Assembly (NCBI GenBank): GCA_013288645.1
Contig: JABDBL010000003.1
Span: 1 to 64,000, forward strand
DNA length: 64,000 nucleotides
Direction: 5' to 3'
Origin: Candidatus Melainabacteria bacterium
GTDB lineage: Bacteria; Cyanobacteriota; Vampirovibrionia; Obscuribacterales; Obscuribacteraceae
A program made the translations under genes and the position numbers. This document shows, piece after piece, positions 34,762 to 45,875 of this stretch; position 1 is the stretch's first letter; each line of letters starts with the position of its first letter. The notes below the pieces were generated by a model. The model had not been told where the DNA came from. It was given only the letters and a program-made list of their open reading frames with translations, and did not search any database.

Positions 34762-35890
34762 AAGTCGGATCTCCTTTCATAAATTGATTAGTGCTAAAAC
34801 TGAGTGGCTGAAATAGTCTGGCGTAGTGGCGGTCGATTGTTCTGTTGCTTATAAAGGCAAGCACAAGCTTAGCTAATTTAGGTGCTATTAGAAAACCATG
34901 GCGGTAAAGTCCATTGACTTTAATTATATTGCTTGACTGAGGGTCAAATATAATGCCGGGTAAATTATTGAGCAGAGTGGGTCGGCAATTAACTTTACTT
35001 TCAATAATAGTGGCTTCGGCAAAACCAGGATGTACAGTGCAAGCAGCTGAAAGTAATTCCAAAGTCGATTGGACAGTTATGGAGCGCATATCTTCGCTTT
35101 CAATAGAAGTAGCGCCAATGATAAAGCGATGATTCTGACGCGGCACAATATATATTGAGTGGCGCGGGTGCATTAATCTAATTGGTAGATTTAAATTTAC
35201 TTCTGGCGCTTCTACCATTAATAATTCACCGCGCACGCCGCGCAATTCTTTTGTATCCGGCTGAGCGCCCAGTCCGCGGCAGTCGATAATAAAATCGAAA
35301 GAATCAAAATTCTCCAATGAATTTACAAACGATTCAGTATGCCAGTCAATGTTGTTTCTATCTATAGCCAACCTGAGAGCATCGAGGATTTGCTTATTAT
35401 CAATTTGTCCTTCATCAGGCAAATAAATGCCGTGGGTGAAGATGGTGGGCAATTGAACTTTGAGAGACATAAGTTCAAGCCGATTGTAACCAATCATAGC
35501 TTGATTGGATTTTTGAATGCCAAAACTGTTCCATTCGGGGCTGCCTAATCGATGTTGCACTGAACGGCGAAAACGCTCTAAATCAGCTTGATCTTGTGGA
35601 TGAGCGAGAACGAGAGTACCGTTTCTTTGAAAGAAAACAGCATTAGACAATTTGCTCAATAATTGTGGCCATAGAGCGAGAGACTCAATACCCAGAGCAG
35701 CAATAATAGGTTCGGATGATTCCAATTCTGTGTAAGGAGCAAGCATGCCAGCGCCAGTATAGGCGCAACTGAGTGTGCCTTCTTTAGTATCTCGATCAAA
35801 TAAAGAAACAGCAAAGCCTGCTAAATGGCATTCAAAGGCAAGTATTCTGCCAATAAGCCCAGCTCCAATAATAGCGATACCACCGGACAT
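34745..35890 (-). CDS. thiO: Glycine oxidase ThiO
   Basis: FAD enzyme of the DAO family (381 aa) that oxidises glycine to iminoglycine for ThiG using oxygen. The FAD-binding motif is IAIIGAGLIGRILAFEC at the N-terminus; GAGMLAPY, LRGVRGELLMVEAP and the C-terminal VNGLYRHGFLIAP fit ThiO. Its presence in place of ThiH implies an oxygen-using thiazole route. It follows thiC by 41 bases and overlaps thiS. Confidence 0.93.
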   Translation of the reverse strand: MSGGIAIIGAGLIGRILAFECHLAGFAVSLFDRDTKEGTLSCAYTGAGMLAPYTELESSEPIIAALGIESLALWPQLLSKLSNAVFFQRNGTLVLAHPQDQADLERFRRSVQHRLGSPEWNSFGIQKSNQAMIGYNRLELMSLKVQLPTIFTHGIYLPDEGQIDNKQILDALRLAIDRNNIDWHTESFVNSLENFDSFDFIIDCRGLGAQPDTKELRGVRGELLMVEAPEVNLNLPIRLMHPRHSIYIVPRQNHRFIIGATSIESEDMRSITVQSTLELLSAACTVHPGFAEATIIESKVNCRPTLLNNLPGIIFDPQSSNIIKVNGLYRHGFLIAPKLAKLVLAFISNRTIDRHYARLFQPLSFSTNQFMKGDPTFAISY

Positions 35891-35931
35891 GCTAATAGCC
35901 TAAAAAGAATAAAGGGAAATCCAAGATATCA

Positions 35932-37884
<1,953 letters not shown>

Positions 37885-38049
37885 TTAACGCGCTATCCTT
37901 TGTTTATGTTTGTATTATGTGGGGATAAAAAATTCTCTGCTTACTCTAGTAATTAGAGTAAGCAAGTTATTTCATTAATGGACCCATTATTGTATGAAGT
38001 AAATTGCTTCGGGTATGGCACTAAACGCAGTATCAATCGAATTAATCTA

Positions 38050-38343
38050 TTAGAATTCCGGTTTAACGGGAGGCCAATCACCTCGGGCATCTCGTACAAA
38101 GGGACGCCCATCGTTTGTTTTGCCAATACAAAGAGTAGGTTGTCCTTCTAAGGAGCCTATTTCTCCATTATTTAACTCTTGAGCATGCAGGAGCAGCCAA
38201 CCTCGGAGACTATCGTCTTCTTCTTGGCTTAGTATGAGTAAGCCATTTTGAACGTCTAGCAGAACCTTAAGCAATTCTTCTGTACTGCTTGTGGCAGAAA
38301 CAGATTGATCATTTTGAGTTTGTATTCTTAATTTTAGTGCCAT
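38050..38343 (-). CDS. Hypothetical protein (97 aa)
   Basis: Not recognised. Soluble, acidic middle with Leu-rich helix (EELLKVLLDVQNGLLILSQ) and a C-terminal half with CIGKTNDGRPFVRDARGDWP. Starts at ATG 38343 with no clear SD. It is divergent from the phosphoketolase gene, 161 bases away. Confidence 0.5.
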   Translation of the reverse strand: MALKLRIQTQNDQSVSATSSTEELLKVLLDVQNGLLILSQEEDDSLRGWLLLHAQELNNGEIGSLEGQPTLCIGKTNDGRPFVRDARGDWPPVKPEF

Positions 38344-38504
38344 AGTTATCGTACAGATGTAATAGTCCTTATGCTTAAATTCTAGTGTGAAAAGGGCGCC
38401 ATGGCAAGTTTTTCCTAATATTTAAGGCTAATTCCGATGCTTAATTGTATGTATAATCTACCTTTTTGTGTTAGATTGCTGCCAATTAAAAAGGAGTGGA
38501 TGCC

Positions 38505-40898
38505 ATGACTCTAGCTGGTGAAAAAAACAAAGACTTAGTTTCGCAGCCAAAAACCCTTGCGGAGCAAGAATTGAAGAAGATGGATAAATATTGGCGAGCG
38601 GCAAATTATCTCTCCGTAGGTCAGATTTATCTCCTAGATAATCCTTTACTAAAAGAGCCACTCAAAATAGAACATATTAAGCCAAGATTGCTCGGACACT
38701 GGGGCACAACGCCTGGACTTAATTTCATCTATGTGCATCTTAACCGCATAATCAAAATACATGACTTGAATATTATTTATATTTGCGGACCTGGTCATGG
38801 CGGACCGGGAATTGTTGCTAATACATATCTTGAATCAACTTATAGCGAGTTATATCCGGATGTTTCAGAAGATCAAGAAGGAATGAAGCGACTTTTCAAG
38901 CAATTTTCTTTTCCGGGCGGTATTCCCAGTCATTGCGCTCCAGAAACACCAGGGTCGATCAATGAGGGTGGGGAATTAGGATACTCTCTAACGCATGCTT
39001 ATGGCGCTATATTGGACAATCCAGATCTTATTGCTTGTTGCGTTGTGGGCGACGGTGAAGCAGAAACGGGGGCATTAGCTACTAGTTGGCATTCAAATAA
39101 ATTTATTAATCCAGAAATAGATGGTGTAGTACTGCCAATTTTGCATTTAAACGGATATAAAATTGCCAACCCTACTGTGCTGGCAAGACTTAGTGAAACA
39201 GAACTAAGCGATCTCTTCGCGGGTTATGGCTATAAACCTTATTTCATTACGGGCAGTGAGCCTAGTATCATGCATGAAAAAATAGCCACCACCTTTGATA
39301 CCGTTATTGATGAAATCAAAGAAATAAAAAATAAAGCTAAGGGCGGCTTATTAAAAGAACGCCCAGTTTGGCCGATGATAATAATGCGTACGCCAAAGGG
39401 TTGGACTGGTCCTAAGTTTGTTGATGGACTGCAAATAGAAGGCACATTTCGTGCTCATCAGGTGCCTTTAGCGGAATTAGCCACAAAACCTGAACATTTA
39501 AAAATGTTAGAAGATTGGATGTTGAGTTATAAGCCAAATGAACTTTTTGATGCTGATGGTCGGCTTAAAGCGGAATTGCGCGAATTAGCTCCTAAGGGCG
39601 AGAAGCGTATGAGCGCTAATCCCAATGCCAATGGCGGAATTTTGTTAAAAGATTTGCATATGCCTGATTTTCGTCAATACGCAGTGGATGTTCCTAGTCC
39701 AGGCAAGGAAAATGTCGAATCTACTAGAGTTCTGGGTAACATGATTCGGGACATAATAAAGTCCAATCCAAACAACTTTCGCCTGGTTGGGCCCGATGAA
39801 ACAATGTCTAATCGCCTGGGTGCAGTTTTTGAAGTTACTGACCGTGTTTTTGCTGCTGAGATATATCCCAACGATGATCACATAGCCAGAACGGGCAGAG
39901 TGATGGAAGTATTGAGTGAACACTTGTGTCAAGGCTGGTTAGAAGGATACTTGTTAACAGGGAGGCACGGTTTTTTCTCATGCTATGAAGCGTTCATACA
40001 TATAGTTGATTCTATGTTCAACCAGCATGCGAAATGGTTAGATGAATGTAGAAAAATTGTTTGGCGCCGCCCAATTGCTTCTTTGAATTATCTGCTTAGT
40101 TCTCACGTTTGGCGACAAGATCATAATGGTTTTAGTCATCAAGATCCGGGATTTATAGATGTAGCTGTAAATAAAAAGGCCCATATAATCAGAGTATATT
40201 TGCCTCCTGACGCTAACACTTTATTGTCTGTCGCTGATCATTGCTTCCGCAGCCGCAACTATATAAACATTATTGTGGCTGGTAAACAACCTGAATTGCA
40301 ATGGCTGAATATGGACCAGGCGATTAAACATTGTACCGCTGGTATTGGTATCTGGGACTGGGCAAGTAATGACCAGGAAGGAGAGCCAGATGTAGTTATG
40401 GCATGTGCCGGTGATGTGCCAACTTTAGAGACGTTAGCAGCTGTAGATATGTTGCGCAGCCATATACCTGATCTGAAAATCAGGGTAATAAATGTGGTTG
40501 ATTTAATGACATTGCAGCCACAAAGCGAGCACCCGCATGGACTTTCAGATAAAGAATTCGATGCTTTATTTACCAAAGATAAGCCAGTTATTTTTGCCTA
40601 TCACGGCTATCCATGGCTTATTCACAGGCTTACATATAAGCGTACTAATCATGACAATATACATGTGCGAGGTTACAAAGAAGAAGGGACTACCACCACT
40701 CCTTTTGATATGGTTGTGCTCAATGATCTGGATAGGTTTCATCTAATGACTGATGTGGTTGAGCGTATACCGAAGCTGGAATATATTGCCGGCCGGGTGA
40801 AACAATTTGTCCGGGATAAGCTAATTGATCACAAAGCTTATATCACCACATACGGCGACGATATGCCTGAAATTAAAAATTGGCAATGGCCTTATTAA
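38505..40898 (+). CDS. xfp: Phosphoketolase (xylulose-5-P / fructose-6-P)
   Basis: Thiamine-diphosphate enzyme of 797 aa that splits xylulose 5-phosphate (often also fructose 6-phosphate) with phosphate to give acetyl phosphate. Seen: [52 protein letters not shown], and the diphosphate-binding [14 protein letters not shown] lies 8 bases before ATG 38505; a GTG three codons earlier overlaps it. A perfect -10 TATAAT is at 38452-38457. It needs thiamine diphosphate, made by the neighbouring genes. Acetate kinase is not in the window. Confidence 0.97.
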   Translation: MTLAGEKNKDLVSQPKTLAEQELKKMDKYWRAANYLSVGQIYLLDNPLLKEPLKIEHIKPRLLGHWGTTPGLNFIYVHLNRIIKIHDLNIIYICGPGHGGPGIVANTYLESTYSELYPDVSEDQEGMKRLFKQFSFPGGIPSHCAPETPGSINEGGELGYSLTHAYGAILDNPDLIACCVVGDGEAETGALATSWHSNKFINPEIDGVVLPILHLNGYKIANPTVLARLSETELSDLFAGYGYKPYFITGSEPSIMHEKIATTFDTVIDEIKEIKNKAKGGLLKERPVWPMIIMRTPKGWTGPKFVDGLQIEGTFRAHQVPLAELATKPEHLKMLEDWMLSYKPNELFDADGRLKAELRELAPKGEKRMSANPNANGGILLKDLHMPDFRQYAVDVPSPGKENVESTRVLGNMIRDIIKSNPNNFRLVGPDETMSNRLGAVFEVTDRVFAAEIYPNDDHIARTGRVMEVLSEHLCQGWLEGYLLTGRHGFFSCYEAFIHIVDSMFNQHAKWLDECRKIVWRRPIASLNYLLSSHVWRQDHNGFSHQDPGFIDVAVNKKAHIIRVYLPPDANTLLSVADHCFRSRNYINIIVAGKQPELQWLNMDQAIKHCTAGIGIWDWASNDQEGEPDVVMACAGDVPTLETLAAVDMLRSHIPDLKIRVINVVDLMTLQPQSEHPHGLSDKEFDALFTKDKPVIFAYHGYPWLIHRLTYKRTNHDNIHVRGYKEEGTTTTPFDMVVLNDLDRFHLMTDVVERIPKLEYIAGRVKQFVRDKLIDHKAYITTYGDDMPEIKNWQWPY

Positions 40899-41078
40899 AA
40901 TAGCTGACAAAATGAAACTATAAATAAAAAGATGAGGCAGCACTTGCTTAAGAGCGGGTTATAGAATGGCATTGTCTACTGTAGCAAGGCAAGAGATTTC
41001 GCTGAAACCTATTCTTTTGCCGTTCGTTATACCTGTATAATGATACCATATATGGTGCCAAAAAGGCAAAAAAAGATG

Positions 41079-41112
41079 TTTGGAGCCTCAGATTTACTCT
41101 GACGGCTCCAAA
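41079..41112 (-). terminator. Terminator between xfp and the GC-rich gene at 41 kb
   Basis: TTTGGAGCC-TCAGA pairs with TCTGA-C-GGCTCCAAA around TTTAC; read on the minus strand it runs into ATCTTTTTTTGCC. It lies 31 bases after the stop of the minus-strand orphan gene. A 12-base palindrome ACCATATATGGT is at 41045-41056. Confidence 0.85.
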
Positions 41113-41143
41113 CGTTTGGGCGAGAACTTGGTCATCAGTCGAC

Positions 41144-42142
41144 TCAGGCAGCCGGAGCGCACGGTACGGTGCGGCGAGCGACAGCAGCGTCCAGGAAGTC
41201 CTTGGGCTTGCCGAAGCCCAGGAGTTGTGCACGTTTCAATGTGCGGCGAGAGAGCTCTAATGCTTTTTCCTTGTTGCCATGCAGCCCCCGACTGGGCAGC
41301 TCTCGCGCCTGTTCGCACATCCAGTCAAAGATGGTAACGTTCCGGATTCCGTGGTCGGCAAGGCGTTGCCGCCAAGGATCTTCCTCTTCAGTAGGGAGGT
41401 AGAATCCGTCGTTCTTGTGGGCTCTATAGATGGACAGGTCCAGGTCAGATGGCATCTTCCCCGGTTTGTCCATCCACTCTTCCCAGGAGAACCCTCTTAC
41501 GCTGTAGTTAACGATACCGTATCTCTCGAACTCGTCGAGATGCGACCAGTCGGAGTCTCCAAGGAGGTATGGGTGGGCTAAGACCAGAAGCCGCTTGATC
41601 ATACCCATATCATAAATTTCTGCAATAGTCCGAAGATGCTGTTCCGGCTGGATATTCTCCGTCTTGCGATTGCCTGGGAATCCGAGCAAGAGTCGGAAGT
41701 GCTTGTACCGGAAGAGACAGATAAGCAATTCCTTGCGACGACGTGGTGACAGCGCCGAGATTGCTCTGGAACTGAACCACAAAACCCTCGCCACTTCCGC
41801 GGCAGGTTCTATATATTTCAAACCCCAACGATTGCTAGGCTCACCGGCGTCTCCTCGAAGAGGTCCGCCTACGAATTCATCCGTAAGATCCGGCCAGTCG
41901 ATGCTGAGAAAACGTGCCTGCGATTCCGGATCGTTTTCCGCCCAAGGGTCGATCCTGACGGAAAGGTAATCTCGAGTGGCATCGAATAGGGGCATTTGGT
42001 CACCCCACTGCCATCGAGGGGAGCCATTGTAGCACCACTTGCAGCCGCCAGTGGCGCAGCCCGGTTTCTCCCCGATGAGACTGTATTCTTCCGGTGCAGT
42101 TTCGTAGTAGCCCAGAGTTCTCTCACTGGTCGAAGAGTCCAT
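41144..42142 (-). CDS. GC-rich orphan gene, hypothetical protein with a Cys cluster (332 aa)
   Basis: Not recognised. Starts at ATG 42142 with AAGGAGCGC just upstream; the frame could extend 12 codons but without such a site. Near residue 30 it has GCATGGCKWCYNG, a CX4CX2C cluster that resembles, but does not equal, the CX3CX2C of radical SAM enzymes; the remaining sequence shows no other sign of that family. The rest is soluble, Trp- and Arg-rich (SIDWPDL, FSWEEWMDKPG). One line counted by eye (41161-41220) has 40 G+C in 60, against 22 in a line of xfp (40081-40140). Tail-to-tail with xfp. Confidence 0.75.
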   Translation of the reverse strand: MDSSTSERTLGYYETAPEEYSLIGEKPGCATGGCKWCYNGSPRWQWGDQMPLFDATRDYLSVRIDPWAENDPESQARFLSIDWPDLTDEFVGGPLRGDAGEPSNRWGLKYIEPAAEVARVLWFSSRAISALSPRRRKELLICLFRYKHFRLLLGFPGNRKTENIQPEQHLRTIAEIYDMGMIKRLLVLAHPYLLGDSDWSHLDEFERYGIVNYSVRGFSWEEWMDKPGKMPSDLDLSIYRAHKNDGFYLPTEEEDPWRQRLADHGIRNVTIFDWMCEQARELPSRGLHGNKEKALELSRRTLKRAQLLGFGKPKDFLDAAVARRTVPCAPAA

Positions 42143-42837
42143 GTTGCGCTCCTTGTTTCCTCGTTGTTGTGAAATCAATCTCTATGCCGAGGAGTGATGC
42201 CATAAAGACCGAACTGCGTTGACCAACTATCGCTATCAATGCAACCCCAATTTCACCATTGTTATGGCGAAAGTTTCGGCAGCGTCGGTAGAAAAAAGCG
42301 GGTTAGATAGATAGTCGGGAGTAGTTGGGGCGAACTGCGATAGCGCTTTTACTCTTTCATTTATAATTAAGACAAATCAAGTGATGGATAGTAGATATGA
42401 TTCAAGAGATTGTTTTGTGCATATTTAGATGAAAAGCAAAGCCGGCTTTAATAAAGAAATTACTCTTAGCCAAGATTCTCAGCGAAGAAAAAATCTATTA
42501 CGCAGGTTTCATGTATTTTATGAAATTAATTGCCTATTAGGCTTGGCGCTAATTAGCACAACTTGATATCAATATTTTTAGGCCAAAAAAAATTGGACAA
42601 GTTTAGCCTGGGGCTGGACCTGTCCGATTTTTCTCCTACCTGGGTAGTGATAGCGGAACGCGATTGATTAGCTGGTAGGCGCCTTCCCAAGATTGAGCTA
42701 GGTTAAAAAAAAGCAAAGTGAATAGAAATAAAAAATTGGGCAGAAAGAGTAATGCTTGTAAAATTCACCGGACGCCCGTAGTGTCTCTATAACGTAATGG
42801 ATTGGCGGTGGGTTAGGATTGCAGAAATAAAAAAATT
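42143..42837. other. Non-coding stretch with a bidirectional terminator
   Basis: About 700 bases without a supported gene. At 42591-42629 AATTGGACA pairs with TGTCCGATT, with an inner AGCC/GGCT hairpin; it is flanked by A7 on the left and T5 on the right and so may stop transcription from both sides. A second self-complementary zone is 42637-42690 (CTACCTGGGTAG, and CCTACC with GGTAGG). The promoter of the 41-kb orphan gene should be at the left end. Confidence 0.5.
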
Positions 42838-42884
42838 GGCAGAAATGACCGTCACCGCTCGGGTGGGTAAAGATCATTTCTGCC
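42838..42884 (-). terminator. Terminator of the GC-rich gene at 42.9 kb
   Basis: Perfect 11-bp stem GGCAGAAATGA / TCATTTCTGCC with a 25-base GC-rich loop; on the minus strand it is followed by AATTTTTTTATTTC. It lies 6 bases after the gene's stop. Confidence 0.88.
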
Positions 42885-42890
42885 TGGTTG

Positions 42891-43319
42891 TCAGTTCTCC
42901 GAGAACGGGGAATTAGAGCCTGATAGGCAGGTTGGGTCGGTTTGTGGTTCTTCCTTGCTGAAGAGGAATTTGACCTTCTTTTGCATTCCGTTCAGTTCGA
43001 CATCGGCGAGCACGCTCGCGATAAGGAAAATGACCACCTCTATCGTGTGTTCCTCGCTGATGCAGTGGATCTTGCCTTCCAATTCCTGAACGCTGTGGAT
43101 GGCCCGGATCGCTGTTTGGAAGCGAAGGCGCGATCTGTCTGTGCGCTTGGATTTCACTCGCTTAAACTGTACCTTCGCAATGATGCCGAAAGCACCGTTG
43201 TTCAGAGGCGAAGTAGGGTTGGGTTGCTGGGCGTGTCGCAATCCTTTGATGGCGCCCAAAAGCCCTGTCGCCACATCGAAATGGTCACGTCGCGGGGGCG
43301 GTGGTTTGTGCATAGACAT
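42891..43319 (-). CDS. GC-rich orphan gene, small basic protein (142 aa)
   Basis: Not recognised. ATG 43319 has AGGAGG 7 bases upstream; the open frame runs further up but without a site. The N-terminus is Pro- and Arg-rich (MSMHKPPPPRRDHFD), the middle is basic (AKVQFKRVKSKRTDRSRLRF), then a mixed helical part with VVIFLIASVLADVEL. No motif I can name. A 25-bp perfect dyad sits in its promoter region. Own terminator; glyS is divergent, 466 bases away. Confidence 0.68.
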   Translation of the reverse strand: MSMHKPPPPRRDHFDVATGLLGAIKGLRHAQQPNPTSPLNNGAFGIIAKVQFKRVKSKRTDRSRLRFQTAIRAIHSVQELEGKIHCISEEHTIEVVIFLIASVLADVELNGMQKKVKFLFSKEEPQTDPTCLSGSNSPFSEN

Positions 43320-43372
43320 GAAAAGTCCTCCTGGGGAAAGGAGATGGATCGAGGTCTTTGAAATATGCAACA

Positions 43373-43397
43373 CGTATGCTGTTTACAACAACATACG
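43373..43397. promoter_or_regulatory. Operator-like dyad upstream of the 142-aa orphan gene
   Basis: CGTATG-C-TGTT-TAC-AACA-A-CATACG: 25 bases with both arms complementary apart from one base on each side, 54-78 bases upstream of the start. The form suits a dimeric repressor site; the RNA could also fold there. Confidence 0.4.
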
Positions 43398-43785
43398 ATA
43401 AGCAATGGGCTTGCTGGCAAAACTTGAATTGTGTTATGGGAATAATGCTTTGTGTGAACTCTAAAAAAATAAGAAAATATCGATTCATTGTGATGCTTTT
43501 TTAAAAGTGTAGTCAAGCAAGCGCTTAGCGCTAAATGCTGAAGGGGTGCCCAATTTTGGTTTCTTAGATAGCTCTTATGTAGTGGGACATATTAATTTGC
43601 TCTGTGCGTAATAGCGAAGTTGCGCCAATTGTAATGATCAGTAGTCAGGAAGAATTTTTGAGGTAATCAAATAAGAAACGACTATTAAACGGAAGGAAAG
43701 AAAAAGATATTTCTCGAATATAATTTCGACTTCTTGTAATGCTCTTGTTGCTTCTGTTTTAATTGGATCTCCAATTAAGGAAAAT
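43398..43785. other. AT-rich intergenic region before glyS
   Basis: No gene supported; a short minus-strand frame here has no ribosome site. AGCGCTTAGCGCT is at about 43529-43541. It should contain the glyS promoter, but no good match was found by eye. Confidence 0.4.
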
Positions 43786-45204
43786 ATGTCCGCTAAAACA
43801 CCGATGGCCGAAGACTCAACCAAAAGCAAAAATATGAATGACTTGGTAGCTCTTTGTAAGCGCCGGGGATTTATTTTTCAAAGTGCTGATATATATGGTG
43901 GCTTGCAAGGTGTATATGATTATGGACCATTGGGCGTCGAATTAAAAAACAACTTGAAGGCAGCTTGGTGGCGTTCAGTTGTTTATGAGCGTGATGATGT
44001 AGAAGGTCTTGATGCTGCTATCTTATCCAATAAATTAGTTCTGCGTTATTCTGGGCATGAAGCTACATTTGCCGATCCTATGGTTGATTGTCGCAAGTGT
44101 AAAAGTCGCTGGCGAGCTGATCATATAAAAAATGGACGATGTGAAAAATGTGGTTCGGATGATTTAACTGAAGCACGTCCTTTTAATATGATGTTCAAAA
44201 CAACCGTTGGTCCCATTGTTGACGAAGAGTCTTATGCTTATTTGCGTCCTGAAACAGCACAAGGCATTTTTACAAATTTCCGTAATGTGTTAGATTCCAC
44301 CTCGCGCAGATTGCCATTTGGTATAGCCCAAATAGGCAAGGCTTTTCGCAATGAAATAACACCGCGCAATTTTATTTTTCGGGTGCGCGAATTTGAACAA
44401 ATGGAGCTGGAATTTTTTGTTGAACCAGGCACAGACGATGATTGGCATAAAAAATGGGTGGAAGCAAGAATAGATTGGTGGAAACAACAAGGGTTGGCGT
44501 CAGATAATCTAGTTGCTTACCATCAAAAGGCCGATGAATTGTCTCATTATTCAAAGGCTACAGTAGACATTCTTTATCGCTTCCCGCATGGACTGGAAGA
44601 ATTAGAAGGTATTGCTAATCGTACAGATTTTGATTTAGGCTCGCACAGCAAAAATCAAAAAGAACTTAATTTAAAAGCCAAAGTGATGGAAAACAATGAT
44701 TCCACTGCTAAGTTGACTGTGCGTGATACTGAAGCTAATACTGAGTCAGTGCCTTTTGTAATTGAACCTTCAGCCGGTGTTGATAGAGGTGTTTTGGCGA
44801 TAATTACCGAGGCCTATACGGAAGAAACGCTGGAAAATGGCAATAAAAGAATTGTATTGAAAATCAAACCGCATTTAGCGCCCATTAAAGTGGCAGTTAT
44901 ACCACTGGCTAGAAATAACGAGGCGCTGGTGTCTAAAGCAGAATCAATTAAAAAGACACTGCAGGCGTTGGGGCTGGGACGTATTTTATTGGAGAACACA
45001 GGCAATATTGGCAAAGCTTATCGCCGTCATGATGAAGTAGGCACGCCTATTTGTATAACAGTGGATTTTGAGACTATGACCGAGTCAGAAAATAAAATTG
45101 CGGGAGAAGAGACTGTTACTGTTCGCTATCGCGACACCATGAAACAGGAGCGCATAGCTGTCTCTAAGCTGGCCGATTACGTGCGCAAGTTTTTTAACGT
45201 CTAA
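43786..45204 (+). CDS. glyS: Glycyl-tRNA synthetase, single-chain (alpha2) type
   Basis: Class II synthetase of 472 aa charging tRNA(Gly). N-terminal [16 protein letters not shown] and [15 protein letters not shown]; zinc-like cysteines in DCRKCKSRW and [10 protein letters not shown]; motif 2 region [14 protein letters not shown] and [17 protein letters not shown]; the C-terminal anticodon-binding domain starts near [11 protein letters not shown]. This is the eukaryote/Firmicute-like form, not the alpha2beta2 GlyQ/GlyS. AAGGAA lies 5 bases before ATG 43786. Terminator at 45217. Confidence 0.97.
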   Translation: MSAKTPMAEDSTKSKNMNDLVALCKRRGFIFQSADIYGGLQGVYDYGPLGVELKNNLKAAWWRSVVYERDDVEGLDAAILSNKLVLRYSGHEATFADPMVDCRKCKSRWRADHIKNGRCEKCGSDDLTEARPFNMMFKTTVGPIVDEESYAYLRPETAQGIFTNFRNVLDSTSRRLPFGIAQIGKAFRNEITPRNFIFRVREFEQMELEFFVEPGTDDDWHKKWVEARIDWWKQQGLASDNLVAYHQKADELSHYSKATVDILYRFPHGLEELEGIANRTDFDLGSHSKNQKELNLKAKVMENNDSTAKLTVRDTEANTESVPFVIEPSAGVDRGVLAIITEAYTEETLENGNKRIVLKIKPHLAPIKVAVIPLARNNEALVSKAESIKKTLQALGLGRILLENTGNIGKAYRRHDEVGTPICITVDFETMTESENKIAGEETVTVRYRDTMKQERIAVSKLADYVRKFFNV

Positions 45205-45216
45205 AATAAAAAAGGC

Positions 45217-45247
45217 AACGGGGGCAGGACGAACCTGCCTCCCGTTT
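45217..45247 (+). terminator. Terminator of glyS
   Basis: AACGGGGGCAGG pairs with CCTGCCTCCCGTT (one-base bulge) around a 5-base loop, followed by TGTCTTT, 12 bases after the glyS stop. Confidence 0.8.
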
Positions 45248-45266
45248 GTCTTTCGGTTGACTATGG

Positions 45267-45315
45267 CTTTGAGTAGTAGGAGGAGCGTCTTTCCTGGAGC
45301 TGCTCCTACTCAAAG
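45267..45315 (-). terminator. Terminator overlapping the end of the zinc-ribbon gene
   Basis: CTTTGAGTAGGAGCAGC pairs with the GC-rich arm ending GGAGGAGC-GTAG-like sequence across a ~15-base loop; the 5' arm on the minus strand contains the gene's last codons and its TAG stop. Arms are imperfect. Confidence 0.55.
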
Positions 45316-45647
45316 TCTTTCAATAGTTCCTTCAGTGCACAGGTAGGGCAAGGCTTGAAACGCCCCCAGTGATCTCTGTCGAAGGGCTGTCCGCATTTCG
45401 GACATGCCTCGACTTCGGACTCCCTGTTGATGGCCAGCGGGACTTTGTCAAGTTCTTTAAGGCGTTCCTTCAGTGCACAAGTAGGGCAAGGCTTGAAACG
45501 CCCCCAATGATCTCTATCGGAGGGCTGTCCGCATTTCGGACATACCTCGACTTTGGACTCCCTGTTGACGGCCAGCGGAACTTCGGTTCTTCTCAGGGAC
45601 ATCGTCCTGAGCAATCTGTCGACGGACCTTCTGAAAGACTCGAACAT
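45306..45647 (-). CDS. GC-rich orphan gene, protein with two duplicated zinc-ribbon modules (113 aa)
   Basis: Not recognised as a family. A basic N-terminus (RRSVDRLLRTMSLRRTE) is followed by two near-identical ~45-residue modules: VPLAVNRESKVEVCPKCG then CPTCALKERLKEL, and again VPLAINRESEVEACPKCG then CPTCALKELLKDF. Each has CPKC and CPTC, 19 residues apart, a zinc-ribbon pattern, with DRDHWGRFKP between. The copies are also nearly identical in DNA, so the duplication is recent. AGAGGAAGGG precedes ATG 45647. Nucleic-acid binding is a guess. Confidence 0.78.
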   Translation of the reverse strand: MFESFRRSVDRLLRTMSLRRTEVPLAVNRESKVEVCPKCGQPSDRDHWGRFKPCPTCALKERLKELDKVPLAINRESEVEACPKCGQPFDRDHWGRFKPCPTCALKELLKDFE

Positions 45648-45770
45648 GGTCCCTTCCTCTTGGTGAGAGGTAAACAGGTTGAGACGATGATCCGGGCCGC
45701 GGGATCATGTCACAAAGGACAATCGTTCATGGCGGAGACCGGGCGAAGACTGGTGGGTCGAAAGTGAAAT

Positions 45771-45813
45771 GCGGCGGCACGAGGGCTTATCACACGATAA
45801 AGCCAGCCGCCGC
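45771..45813 (-). terminator. Terminator of the 365-aa GC-rich gene
   Basis: GCGGCGGC and GCCGCCGC enclose a second hairpin GGCTTTATC/GATAAGCC. It lies 62 bases after the stop of the minus-strand gene. The T-run is poor (ATTTCACTTT). Confidence 0.65.
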
Positions 45814-45875
45814 GTCGAGGGGGATACTGCTCGGTCATTGAATGTCGTCCTTGAGAGAAGATGCAGTTGCTTTCC

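Noticed and set aside
42637-42720. Segment GATTGATTAGCTGGTAGG resembling part of 16S rRNA
   Set aside because: Only a few words resemble rRNA; the surrounding sequence does not, and no conserved rRNA motif was seen.
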